A stretch of DNA of 15,209 bases from Bacteroidales bacterium. GTDB taxonomy: Bacteria; Bacteroidota; Bacteroidia; Bacteroidales; UBA932. Position 1 is the first letter of the stretch. Every line of letters begins with the position of its first letter. Positions 1 to 7,477 of the stretch are shown here, one piece after another. The stretch is taken from the NCBI GenBank assembly GCA_017561265.1, contig JAFZDJ010000157.1:1-15209 (forward strand), in the 5' to 3' direction. The notes under the pieces are model-generated. The model was not told the DNA's origin, did no database searches, and was given only the letters and a program-made list of their open reading frames with translations. The position numbers and the translations under genes are program-made.

Positions 1-1
1 C

Positions 2-844
2 GTGAAGGACAAGCCTTACAAGCTCATCGGTGATGCAGTTGAAATCGACCTTACAGGAACATGGAAATACAAGGTCGGAACAGATATGGCTGAGGCCATG
101 CAGTATGCGGATCGCCTTAAGAACCGTAAGAATGTAGGCTCTGGTCTTTATAACGGAATGATCTATCCTTTAAGGAATTATAAGGTCAAGGCTGCGATCT
201 GGTATCAGGGAGAGAGCAACTCAGGACGCTCTCATGAGTACAATGACTTGATGACTTCCCTTATTGAGAACTGGCGTGAACTCTGGCCTGACATGCCATT
301 CCTCCTTGTCCAGCTTCCAAACTTCATGCAGAAGCATCCGCAGCCGACAGACAGCGGATGGGCAAGGATCCGTGAGGCTCAGCTTCAGGCATTCAAGAAC
401 ATTCCTAATACTGCTCTTGCTGTAAATTATGATATCGGAGAATGGAACGATATCCATCCTCTCAACAAGAAGACTCTCGCCCAGAGACTTTTCCTCGGTG
501 CAAGGAAACTTGTATATGGAGAAAAGGTTACCGCTTCAGGACCTGTCTATAAGGATATGAAGATCAGCGGAAACAAGATCATCATTACATTCACGGAGAC
601 TGGAAAGGGACTTGCAATCCGTGGCGGTGAAAAAGCGCTAAAGCATTTCGCGATAGCAGGAGATGACCAGAAGTTCGTATGGGCAGACGCTGTGATCAAA
701 GGAAATACAGTCGTGGTAAGCAGCAAGGATGTGCCGAATCCTGTGGCGGTGCGATATGCGTGGGCGGACAATCCTGACGATGCAAACCTCATCAACAAGG
801 AAGGCCTTCTCGCTTCTCCTTTCAGGACTGATGATTGGAAATAA
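2..844 (+). CDS. Sialate O-acetylesterase-like SGNH/SASA esterase (5' partial)
   Basis: The reading frame is open to the left edge, so this is the C-terminal 280 residues of a longer protein; the GTG at position 2 is not taken as a start. The family removes O-acetyl groups from sugars, either sialic acid or acetylated plant polysaccharide, normally outside the cytoplasm. Visible family blocks are NGMIYPL (51-57) followed by IWYQGESN (66-73), then NDIHPLNK (149-156), which holds the Asp/His pair (D150, H152) of SGNH-type esterases. The end, SPFRTDDW, is also typical of the family. The catalytic Ser block (GQSN-type) and any signal peptide would lie upstream, outside the window. A GH97 gene follows after 17 bp on the same strand, which suggests co-transcription and a role in stripping acetyl groups before glycoside cleavage (inference). 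The substrate cannot be told from this fragment. Confidence 0.88.
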   Translation: MKDKPYKLIGDAVEIDLTGTWKYKVGTDMAEAMQYADRLKNRKNVGSGLYNGMIYPLRNYKVKAAIWYQGESNSGRSHEYNDLMTSLIENWRELWPDMPFLLVQLPNFMQKHPQPTDSGWARIREAQLQAFKNIPNTALAVNYDIGEWNDIHPLNKKTLAQRLFLGARKLVYGEKVTASGPVYKDMKISGNKIIITFTETGKGLAIRGGEKALKHFAIAGDDQKFVWADAVIKGNTVVVSSKDVPNPVAVRYAWADNPDDANLINKEGLLASPFRTDDWK

Positions 845-861
845 CTTAAACATATAGTAAT

Positions 862-2808
862 ATGAAAAAAATGATTTTTGCGGCGGCATGTCTTATTGCC
901 GCATTCCAGAGCTTTGCAGAGGAGAGATCCTTCACGAGCCCTGACGGCAGGATTCAGGTCGTTGTGAACGACGATGCCGGTAAGCCGACCTACAGCGTAA
1001 ACTATGACGGAAACGCATTCATCCTTCCGTCGCCTCTGGGACTCAACACCAGTATGGGCGAATATGTGTCTGAGATGACATTGCTTCCTGAAAAAGAGGC
1101 TCCGAAGCTCATCCAGGAGCAGTACAGCGTCAAGACCATCAAGCAGAGCAAGGTGGACTACAAGGCTACAGAGGCAGTATTCACATTCGCTAAGGAGGAC
1201 AGGCCTGTATTTGACGTGATCTTCCGCGTATCTGACCGCGACGTGGCCTTCAGATACATGATGTATCCGCAGAGAGACAAGCGATCTGCCGTGATCTTCA
1301 GCGAGGCTACAGGATTCCAGCTTTCATCGTCTGCAACATCTTTCCTCTGCCCTCAGGTAAAGCCGGGTGGCGGATTTGCAGGTACATACCCAAGCTACGA
1401 GACAGGTTATACATTGGATGAGCCTGTAGGAAAGAACGGTTGGGGAGAGGGCTACACATTCCCATGCCTCTTCAAGAACGAGGACAAGGGATGGATCCTC
1501 ATCTCTGAGACAGGCGTAAGCAGCGCATATTGCGCAAGCCGTCTCCTTGGACATGAGGGCGGCCTCTATACAATCGGATTCCCTCAGGAAGGCGAGAACA
1601 ACGGTAACGGTTCTGCATTCGCAGGTATTCCTCTTCCGGGCTATACAGCTTGGCGTACGATCACCCTCGGCAGCACTCTTGCACCGATCATGGAGACCAC
1701 AGTTCCTTTCGACGTTGTGGAGCCTCTCTACGAAGCTTCCAAGGACTATATCTATGGCGCAGGTTCATGGAGCTGGATCATCGGTATGGACGGAAGCACA
1801 GTATATGATGTTCAGAAGCAGTACATCGATTTCACTGCTGAAATGGGCTACCAGACTGTCCTCATCGACGCTCTCTGGGATACTCAGATCGGTCGTGACA
1901 AGATAGCTGACCTCGCCGCTTATGCCAAGAGCAAGGGAGTTGCTATCTTCTTGTGGTACAACTCAAACGGTTATTGGAACAATGCTCCGCAGAGCCCTAA
2001 GGGCATCATGGACAATACCATAGCCCGTCGTCGCGAGATGGCGTGGATGAAGAGCATCGGTATCAGAGGTATCAAAGTGGACTTCTTCGGAGGCGACAAG
2101 CAGGAGACCATCAAGCTTTATGAGGATATCATGGCTGACGCCAACGACTATGGCATTCTCTGCGTCTTCCACGGTTGTACACTCCCTCGCGGATGGGAAA
2201 GGATGTATCCTAACTACGCTTCAAGCGAGGCTGTCCTTGCCAGTGAAAACTTGAATTTCAATCAGGGAGCATGTGACAATGAGGCATTCAACGCTACTAT
2301 CCATCCGTTCATCCGCAACACAGTCGGCAGCATGGACTTCGGTGGCAGCGCATTGAACAAGTATTACAATTCGAAGAATGCTCCTCGCGGAAGCCAGCGT
2401 CGCACTTCTGATGTCTTCGCTCTCGCGACAGCCGTTATGTTCCAGAGCCCGGTTCAGCACTTCGCTCTCGCACCGAACAACCTCACAGACGCTCCTGCAT
2501 GGGCGATTGATTTCATGAAAAAGGTTCCAACTCTCTGGGATGAGGTGAAGTACATCGACGGATATCCGGGCAAGTACGTCATCATGGCACGTCGTCATGG
2601 AGATACATGGTACGTTGTCGGTATCAATGCTCAGAAGGAGACTCTCAAGGTCGAGGTAGAGCTCCCTATGTTCGAGCAGGGTGATGTCGTGAAACTCTAT
2701 TCAGATGATGAAAAACTTTGCGGCTCTCTCACTGACCTTAAGATCAAGAAGAACCGCAAAGTAAAGATCGAGATTCCTTGTAATGGCGGAATCGTTATTG
2801 AGAAGTAA
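862..2808 (+). CDS. GH97 glycoside hydrolase, probable retaining alpha-galactosidase type
   Basis: A 648-residue secreted glycosidase. The N-terminus is a Sec signal peptide with likely cleavage after SFA (about residue 19), placing it in the periplasm. The three GH97 parts are visible: an N-terminal beta-sandwich (about 24-285), a (beta/alpha)8 barrel (about 290-550) and a C-terminal beta domain (about 553-648, including GDTWYVVGIN). GH97 contains inverting alpha-glucosidases (SusB type, Glu base) and retaining alpha-galactosidases (Asp nucleophile). Here GIKVDFFGGDK puts D407 at the nucleophile site, and E462 in the block SSEAVLASEN fits the acid/base. As I recall, the Bacteroides retaining enzyme uses D415 and E470, so both sites align with the same offset of 8. 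I infer retaining alpha-galactoside cleavage; other retaining specificities are possible. The start is set by the signal peptide and the A-rich upstream sequence. The esterase ends 17 bp before it. Confidence 0.9.
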   Translation: MKKMIFAAACLIAAFQSFAEERSFTSPDGRIQVVVNDDAGKPTYSVNYDGNAFILPSPLGLNTSMGEYVSEMTLLPEKEAPKLIQEQYSVKTIKQSKVDYKATEAVFTFAKEDRPVFDVIFRVSDRDVAFRYMMYPQRDKRSAVIFSEATGFQLSSSATSFLCPQVKPGGGFAGTYPSYETGYTLDEPVGKNGWGEGYTFPCLFKNEDKGWILISETGVSSAYCASRLLGHEGGLYTIGFPQEGENNGNGSAFAGIPLPGYTAWRTITLGSTLAPIMETTVPFDVVEPLYEASKDYIYGAGSWSWIIGMDGSTVYDVQKQYIDFTAEMGYQTVLIDALWDTQIGRDKIADLAAYAKSKGVAIFLWYNSNGYWNNAPQSPKGIMDNTIARRREMAWMKSIGIRGIKVDFFGGDKQETIKLYEDIMADANDYGILCVFHGCTLPRGWERMYPNYASSEAVLASENLNFNQGACDNEAFNATIHPFIRNTVGSMDFGGSALNKYYNSKNAPRGSQRRTSDVFALATAVMFQSPVQHFALAPNNLTDAPAWAIDFMKKVPTLWDEVKYIDGYPGKYVIMARRHGDTWYVVGINAQKETLKVEVELPMFEQGDVVKLYSDDEKLCGSLTDLKIKKNRKVKIEIPCNGGIVIEK

Positions 2809-2810
2809 GA

Positions 2811-3269
2811 TTATTCGAAGGATATATATTCTTCAGTGAATGCTATAAGACTTTCAAGCTCCTCTTCGTTTGATGCGCTGATCATCACGGTGAGGAGCTT
2901 GTTTTCTGCTCCTCTCTCAATACCGGCGCATATGAAGCAGCATGGCTCGCCGTCTTCAGCTGTGAAGTCGAATCCATATGCCTCCTGTTCCTTGAATTCG
3001 CATGAGAAGATTGGATCTTCATCTCCGGTATCTATATCATCCATTATCTCCTCATAAGTACCGTTGACCTCCATGAGGGCGTCAGATCCCTCCGGCATCG
3101 GGCCGTAGCTGATCATGATGCTCCTTACGTCTCCTTCCTGAGCCGAAACGTCGATACATGCGCACTGACGGCCGTCAGGCTCGTCATACATTTCGCATTC
3201 AGCAGTCCATACCTCCGGAATCTGGAGTGTCACTCCTCCGAAATATATCTGTTTGAGATTGATTTCCAT
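2811..3269 (-). CDS. Small acidic protein of unknown function
   Basis: A 152-residue protein that I do not recognise with confidence. It is strongly acidic, with clusters such as DDIDTGDEDP, and has no signal peptide or membrane segment, so it is probably cytoplasmic. The beginning (a short strand, then GGVTLQIPEVW) and the end (LLTVMISASNEEELESLI and a final helix) have the rhythm of small alpha/beta proteins of the PsbP/DcrB-like kind, but this is only an impression. It is last in the minus-strand operon, 9 bp after the thioredoxin-like gene. Its stop lies 2 bp from the stop of the convergent GH97 gene, so there is no room for a separate terminator between them. The ATG at 3269 is the natural start: it follows the upstream gene closely and opens a well-formed N-terminal strand. 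Confidence 0.7.
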   Translation of the reverse strand: MEINLKQIYFGGVTLQIPEVWTAECEMYDEPDGRQCACIDVSAQEGDVRSIMISYGPMPEGSDALMEVNGTYEEIMDDIDTGDEDPIFSCEFKEQEAYGFDFTAEDGEPCCFICAGIERGAENKLLTVMISASNEEELESLIAFTEEYISFE

Positions 3270-3278
3270 TGCTTTACA

Positions 3279-3782
3279 TTATTTGTTTACAGCCTCAGGT
3301 GTCCAGTTGCTGAAGAACCTCATGACCTTGGCTTTGTTGTATCCATTACCTTCCTCAAGGAAACTTGAATCCTGAATATGAAGAACCTTGCCCTTTGCGT
3401 CGAGAACCACAAAGACGGGGAATCCGAAACGTCCAGGATTTCCAAGCCTTTCAAGCATGGCTTCAGCCTTCTTCATCTTTGCTTCGTCATTCCTTTCACG
3501 AGGGTTGTAGTTGACATGGATATACTCGAAGTTCTTGTCAATAAGTTCTGTGATTTCGCTGTCTTTTGAAATGAAATCAGCAAACATCAGGCACCATCGG
3601 CACCAGTTTCCACCCACCTGACATATGACGAACTTTCCCTCTTTGCCGGCCTGAACCAGAGCCTCGTCAATCTGAGTCATCGGGTCTTTGCTCTCGTCAT
3701 ATACTTTCTTCAGATTTGACTGAGCGTCTGCCGTAATAAACATTACGGCAGATGTCAATATGGTGAGAATCAGTCGTTTCAT
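3279..3782 (-). CDS. Secreted thioredoxin-like protein (CxxC)
   Basis: A 167-residue thioredoxin-fold protein with a Sec signal peptide (MKRLILTILTSAV..., likely cleavage after ADA at about residue 20), so periplasmic. The active-site motif WCRWC carries the redox pair C61/C64. The cis-proline expected in the fold is in FGFPVFVV (P122), followed by the strand VVLDAKGKVL. This arrangement, with an N-terminal stretch about beta-lactone length before WCxxC and a loop ending in FP, resembles the thioredoxin_7/DUF255-like secreted reductases of Bacteroidota. The probable role is thiol-disulfide exchange on exported proteins; the partner is unknown. It lies 1 bp downstream of the alcohol dehydrogenase stop and 9 bp upstream of the next gene, so it is almost certainly translated from the same mRNA, although no functional link to the oxidoreductases is evident. 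Confidence 0.87.
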   Translation of the reverse strand: MKRLILTILTSAVMFITADAQSNLKKVYDESKDPMTQIDEALVQAGKEGKFVICQVGGNWCRWCLMFADFISKDSEITELIDKNFEYIHVNYNPRERNDEAKMKKAEAMLERLGNPGRFGFPVFVVLDAKGKVLHIQDSSFLEEGNGYNKAKVMRFFSNWTPEAVNK

Positions 3783-3783
3783 C

Positions 3784-4953
3784 TTAGAGACACATTTCGT
3801 AAATCTTCTCTACATCAGCAGCAGAGAGGGTCTTGAAGCCGTTGATGTTTCCGTCGCGGCATGCCTTGGCTGCCATCATTGCGAAGTCCTCAGCCTTGAT
3901 TCCGATCTCTGTGAAGTTGCTCTTCAGACCGAGATCCTTGAAGAAGAAGTCAGACAGACGCTTGATGCTCTCCTTTGCGATTTCCATCGGCTCGAGGTTC
4001 TTGTCGATGCCGAATACATTCACTCCGAACTGTACGTATCTTGGGAGTCGTACCTCGTCGAGGCAGTACTCAAGCCATCTTGGAGTAAGGATCGCGAGAC
4101 CGAGTCCGTGGGTGATGTCGTAGGTTGCAGAAAGCTCATGCTCCATAGGATGGCAGCTCCAGTCGCACTGTCTTCCGCATGCGATGAAACCGTTGATTGC
4201 CCATGATGATGCCCACATGAGATTTGCTCTTGCCTCGTAGTTCTCAGGCTCTGCAATAGCGATAGGGGCGTACTTGATCACAGCTCTGAGCATTCCCTCC
4301 ATGAAGCCGTCGATCATGTCCATGCCCTGCTCTGTGTCGAAGTATACCTCCATAAGGTGTGAGAGGATATCTGCAGAACCGCATGCTGTCTGGTATGCGT
4401 TTACAGAGTAGGTGAGGGTAGGGTCGAGGAATGATACTCTCGGACGGATCGGGCCTGCGAGACGGCCGAGCTTGTCTTCTGTCTCAGGATTGCTGATCAC
4501 GCCGGCAGTGTCCATTTCTGAACCTGTAGCAGAAAGTGTAAGGATTGTCACGAGAGGAAGCGCAGTCTCGATAGGTTTTGCATTCGCTCCGAAGAACTCC
4601 CATGGATCATGGTCTACATGAGCACCTGCACACATGAACTTCGCTGCGTCAAGGGTAGAACCGCCTCCGACAGCAAGCACTACGTCGATCTTCTCTGTCT
4701 TGCAGATTCTTACGCCCTCGCGTACAGAACCGATTCTTGGGTTTGGCTCGATGCCTGAGAGCTCGAAAAGCTCGAGGCCCGCCTTTCTGATCTCTTCAAC
4801 CACCTTGTCATAGAGGCCCATGCGCTTGATCGAACCGCCGCCGTATGTGAGGAGCACGCGGTTACCGAAGCTCTTGAGCTCTGATCCGAGGTTTGAAAGC
4901 TGGTCTTTACCGAAATAGACCTTTGTTGGAATATCGTATACGAAATTGTTCAT
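3784..4953 (-). CDS. Iron-containing (group III) alcohol dehydrogenase, YqhD/BDH-like
   Basis: A 389-residue cytoplasmic NAD(P)H-dependent alcohol dehydrogenase/aldehyde reductase. It is full length for the family and close to E. coli YqhD. The dinucleotide-binding motifs are YGGGSIKRMGLYD (37-49) and VGGGSTLD (95-102). The four metal ligands known in YqhD (D194, H198, H267, H281) appear here at D195, H199, H268 and H282, each shifted by one, in SADILSH, CHPMEHE and ITHGLGLA. The YGGGSIKK-like nucleotide loop is typical of the NADPH-preferring YqhD/BDH branch. The likely reaction is reduction of short- to medium-chain or sugar-derived aldehydes; the true substrate is unknown. It sits between a Gfo/Idh/MocA oxidoreductase (32 bp upstream) and a periplasmic thioredoxin-like gene (1 bp downstream). 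An operon role in redox handling of sugar fragments is an inference. Confidence 0.93.
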   Translation of the reverse strand: MNNFVYDIPTKVYFGKDQLSNLGSELKSFGNRVLLTYGGGSIKRMGLYDKVVEEIRKAGLELFELSGIEPNPRIGSVREGVRICKTEKIDVVLAVGGGSTLDAAKFMCAGAHVDHDPWEFFGANAKPIETALPLVTILTLSATGSEMDTAGVISNPETEDKLGRLAGPIRPRVSFLDPTLTYSVNAYQTACGSADILSHLMEVYFDTEQGMDMIDGFMEGMLRAVIKYAPIAIAEPENYEARANLMWASSWAINGFIACGRQCDWSCHPMEHELSATYDITHGLGLAILTPRWLEYCLDEVRLPRYVQFGVNVFGIDKNLEPMEIAKESIKRLSDFFFKDLGLKSNFTEIGIKAEDFAMMAAKACRDGNINGFKTLSAADVEKIYEMCL

Positions 4954-4985
4954 AAATGCTTAAAGTTTTTTATATAGTTTATTAA

Positions 4986-5957
4986 TTAGTCCATCGGATA
5001 TTTTACGCCCCATTCCTTGCGGAGCTCATCCATCTGTTTCATTATGTTGATCGTCTCTTCATGAGGCATCATAGGCGATTCAAGAAGACCTTCGCTGAGA
5101 CATCTTCTGCACTCGATGACCTGATATTCGTAGCCGTTCACCATGCCTTCAGGTCTTGTGTACCTTTCCACAAGCTCGTAGTTACGGTATACTTCCACGA
5201 CCTCCGGACAGTTGATGTTGTCAACGCGTATATAACCTTCGGTTCCGTTGATTATACCCTGACGGTCGTTAAGGCAGAGACATCCAGCCTGGAGATTTGC
5301 CATCTTTCCGTCTGCGAAGCTCAGTGAGATGCACTCATGCATGTCCATTCCGGTCGGACCCAGATGTACGTTGCTCACTGTCCTGACTATGTCTGTACCG
5401 AAGTACATCCTTGCAAAGTTCAGGGCATAGACTCCAAGATCAAGAAGTGCGCCTCCGCAAAGCTCAGGCTTCACTATCCTTTCCTTGAACTCCATCATGT
5501 AGCAGAGCGTAGCGGTCAGAGCACGCGGTTCTCCGATGATGCCGCTTTCCATGAGTTCCTTTACCTTATGCGAAAGAGGCATATACCTTGTCCATATGGC
5601 TTCTGTGATGAATATACCCTTCTCGCGTGCTGTGCGGATAAGGATCTCCGCTTCCTGTGCATTGGCTGTGAATGCCTTTTCCACGAGTACAGGCTTGCCG
5701 TGCTCAAGAGCGAGCATCGAATGCTGGAAGTGGTGGGAGTGCGGAGTCGCTATGTATACAAGGTCTACCATCGGGTCGGCGACCAGTTCCTCGTAGCTTC
5801 CGTACGCCTTCTCAATATTTCTTTCCTGTGCGAACTGCTGCGCCTTCTCAATTGATCTTGAGGCGATTGCGTATACGCACATATCTTTAAAAGGAGCTAT
5901 GGCTTCAGCCATCTTGTCGGCTATCCACCCAGCTCCTATTATACCGATTCTGAACAT
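4986..5957 (-). CDS. Gfo/Idh/MocA-family oxidoreductase
   Basis: A 323-residue cytoplasmic NAD(P)-dependent sugar or polyol dehydrogenase. The N-terminal Rossmann domain starts at once with GIIGAGWIA (5-13), and the family's catalytic lysine block is EKAF (E93, K94; usually EKP). The C-terminal alpha/beta domain contains GGALLDLGVY (168-177) with D173 and Y177, the substrate-pocket signature of the dihydrodiol-dehydrogenase-like branch. There is no signal peptide, unlike the Tat-exported GH109-type relatives. Replacement of Pro by Ala in EKP is seen in this branch as far as I recall. Family members oxidise or reduce hydroxyls on sugars, inositols or dihydrodiols; the substrate cannot be read from sequence. 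It lies 30 bp downstream of the DUF4380 gene and 32 bp upstream of the alcohol dehydrogenase, consistent with a carbohydrate-linked operon. Confidence 0.92.
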   Translation of the reverse strand: MFRIGIIGAGWIADKMAEAIAPFKDMCVYAIASRSIEKAQQFAQERNIEKAYGSYEELVADPMVDLVYIATPHSHHFQHSMLALEHGKPVLVEKAFTANAQEAEILIRTAREKGIFITEAIWTRYMPLSHKVKELMESGIIGEPRALTATLCYMMEFKERIVKPELCGGALLDLGVYALNFARMYFGTDIVRTVSNVHLGPTGMDMHECISLSFADGKMANLQAGCLCLNDRQGIINGTEGYIRVDNINCPEVVEVYRNYELVERYTRPEGMVNGYEYQVIECRRCLSEGLLESPMMPHEETINIMKQMDELRKEWGVKYPMD

Positions 5958-5987
5958 CTTAAATAGTTTAAGTTGTTGGTGATCAGA

Positions 5988-6872
5988 TTATTTCGCTATT
6001 TTCTGAGCAAGCTTGAGCAGCTCCTTTGAAGGCTCGTTCTTCAAGTCGTGAGCAACAAGGTACCATGTAACTGTCCAGTCAAGTTCTTCGCCAGCCTCGA
6101 GAGTTGTATATGCTCCCTGCTCCTCGATCTCTACGAAAGTCTTGCCAGGGTTTGCGAAGATCTGGATTTCAGCCTCTGCAGGAGCTTCCTCTCCAGCCTT
6201 GAGATCCTGGAACTTCTTCACGAAAAGGAGACCGTTGTCGCTGAATGCAAGCCAGCCCTTGCCGTCTGCATTGATCTTGCGGTTTTCCTTGTCCTCGTCA
6301 AGAGTGAACCATGCAGCATTCTTTTCGAATTTGAAATCCATTCCCTTCATGTTGTTTGCTGGAGTAGCTTCCTTTGCATCGAAGAAAAGGATACCGCCGT
6401 TAGGCACGCGTGAGATCTCCCATGGAGCAACCTTGCGTGTCTCGCCGCTCTCGTTGATGATTGTGTATTTGATGGAGATGGAATTGTTCTTTGCATCAGC
6501 TGTGAACTCCTTTCTTACTCTGTAGCCGAAGCGCTCTGACTTCTCACCGGTGAGGACGAGTACGTTGCCATTTACTTCAGCCTTGAAAGGCTTTCTGTCA
6601 TATTCTGCTACCGGCGGCCAGTTCCACTCAGACTGAGGGCTTGTCCAGAATGTGCTTCCGAATGAATTCGGCATGCGTGTCTGTGAAAGAACCTCTGCGT
6701 CACCAAGTCTGTAGGACACGATCTTACCACCCTGTGCCGCGTTTACGGTCATTGTGATATCACCTACCTTGATGTCGTATTTTCCGTCTTCAACGGCGTT
6801 GATTGTCTGTGCGGAAAGTGCCATGCTTCCCATTGTAAGTGCTGCAACGAGCGTAATAATCTGCTTTTTCAT
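5988..6872 (-). CDS. Secreted DUF4380 protein
   Basis: A 294-residue exported protein of the DUF4380 type, which to my knowledge has a galactose-mutarotase-like beta-sandwich and no established activity. I start it at the ATG at 6872 rather than the in-frame ATG at 6896: the shorter form opens directly with a signal peptide (MKKQIITLVAALTMG..., cleavage after LSA, about residue 21). The longer form would also put its start codon inside the promoter -7 box at 6894-6901. The family block FWTSPQSEWNWPP is at 75-87, with many beta strands after it and no membrane segment. The mutarotase-like fold suggests sugar binding or epimerisation in the periplasm (inference). It is the first gene of the five-gene minus-strand operon and faces the acetyltransferase gene across a 67-bp divergent promoter region. 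Confidence 0.85.
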   Translation of the reverse strand: MKKQIITLVAALTMGSMALSAQTINAVEDGKYDIKVGDITMTVNAAQGGKIVSYRLGDAEVLSQTRMPNSFGSTFWTSPQSEWNWPPVAEYDRKPFKAEVNGNVLVLTGEKSERFGYRVRKEFTADAKNNSISIKYTIINESGETRKVAPWEISRVPNGGILFFDAKEATPANNMKGMDFKFEKNAAWFTLDEDKENRKINADGKGWLAFSDNGLLFVKKFQDLKAGEEAPAEAEIQIFANPGKTFVEIEEQGAYTTLEAGEELDWTVTWYLVAHDLKNEPSKELLKLAQKIAK

Positions 6873-6893
6873 ATCGTTTTTGTGTTTATCCGT

Positions 6894-6901
6894 CAAAGAT
6901 A
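6894..6901 (-). promoter_or_regulatory. Bacteroidota -7 promoter box (TATCTTTG) for the DUF4380 operon
   Basis: On the minus strand the sequence reads TATCTTTG, an exact match to the Bacteroidota -7 consensus TAnnTTTG. It ends 21 bp before the ATG at 6872, giving a short leader. A TTTG (complement of CAAA at 6928-6931) lies upstream, but the gap of about 25 bp is longer than the usual 19-21, so the -33 element is weak or absent. Confidence 0.6.
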
Positions 6902-6914
6902 AGCAATTTTAGTT

Positions 6915-6922
6915 TAAATTTG
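6915..6922 (+). promoter_or_regulatory. Bacteroidota -7 promoter box (TAAATTTG) for the acetyltransferase/lyase pair
   Basis: TAAATTTG matches TAnnTTTG exactly and ends 17 bp before the ATG at 6940, so the leader would be only about ten bases. I found no TTTG at the expected -33 distance. With the opposite-strand box at 6894-6901 it forms a back-to-back promoter pair within 29 bp. Confidence 0.55.
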
Positions 6923-6939
6923 TAGTCAAACCTCGACGA

Positions 6940-7458
6940 ATGAATGAAGTCTTCATAAGAATTGCAAGGACGGATGATATCTCTGTCATTCATGACATGG
7001 CTGAAGTCGCTTTCAGGCATACATACCGTGAGATTCTTTCGCCCGAGCAGATGGAATATATGATGGACTGGATGTATTCTCCGGCCAATCTTCTCAAGCA
7101 GTTCGAGGATGGGCATGTCTATCATATCCTTTTTTCTCTGGGACGTCCCTGCGGATATGTTTCTGTGCAGAAAGAGGGAACAGATGCTGACAAGACGGAA
7201 GTATGGCATCTTCAGAAGATATATGTCCTTCCTTCTGAGCAAGGCAAAGGTTTCGGAAAGCTTCTTTTTGAAAAGGCCGTCAGCCATGTAAAGGAGAATT
7301 TATCCGGCATTAAAGCGCGCATCGAGCTTAATGTGAACCGTCAGAACAAGGCAGTATCGTTCTATCATCATCTTGGCATGACCATTCTTCGTGAAGGAGA
7401 CTTCCATATCGGCAGCGGATTTTATATGAATGACTATATAATGGGTCTGGATATCTAA
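6940..7458 (+). CDS. GNAT-family N-acetyltransferase
   Basis: A 172-residue cytoplasmic acetyl-CoA-dependent acetyltransferase. The order of elements is normal for GNAT: an N-terminal strand (IRIAR) and helix, the central strand LQKIYVLP (91-98), then the acetyl-CoA pyrophosphate loop QGKGFG (101-106), which matches Q/RxxGxG/A. The later motif N(R)QNKAVSFYHHLGM (about 133-147) supplies the conserved Asn and FY. The acceptor is unknown: such proteins modify small amines, antibiotics, peptides or protein N-termini. ATG at 6940 is chosen because it gives a complete first strand and follows the -7 box; an ATG at 6944 is out of frame. The lyase gene starts 19 bp after its stop, so the two are probably co-transcribed, perhaps because the acetyltransferase handles a product or precursor of the lyase (speculative). 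Confidence 0.9.
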   Translation: MNEVFIRIARTDDISVIHDMAEVAFRHTYREILSPEQMEYMMDWMYSPANLLKQFEDGHVYHILFSLGRPCGYVSVQKEGTDADKTEVWHLQKIYVLPSEQGKGFGKLLFEKAVSHVKENLSGIKARIELNVNRQNKAVSFYHHLGMTILREGDFHIGSGFYMNDYIMGLDI

Positions 7459-7477
7459 TAACCATAATCTTAATATT

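Noticed and set aside
5337..5855. A 172-codon open frame on the plus strand across the Gfo/Idh/MocA gene
   Set aside because: It is antisense to conserved family motifs, and its Cys/His-rich translation looks like a codon-bias shadow.
5988..6896. Longer DUF4380 start at ATG 6896
   Set aside because: It adds eight polar residues before a normal signal peptide and would place the start codon inside the -7 box; ATG 6872 fits better.
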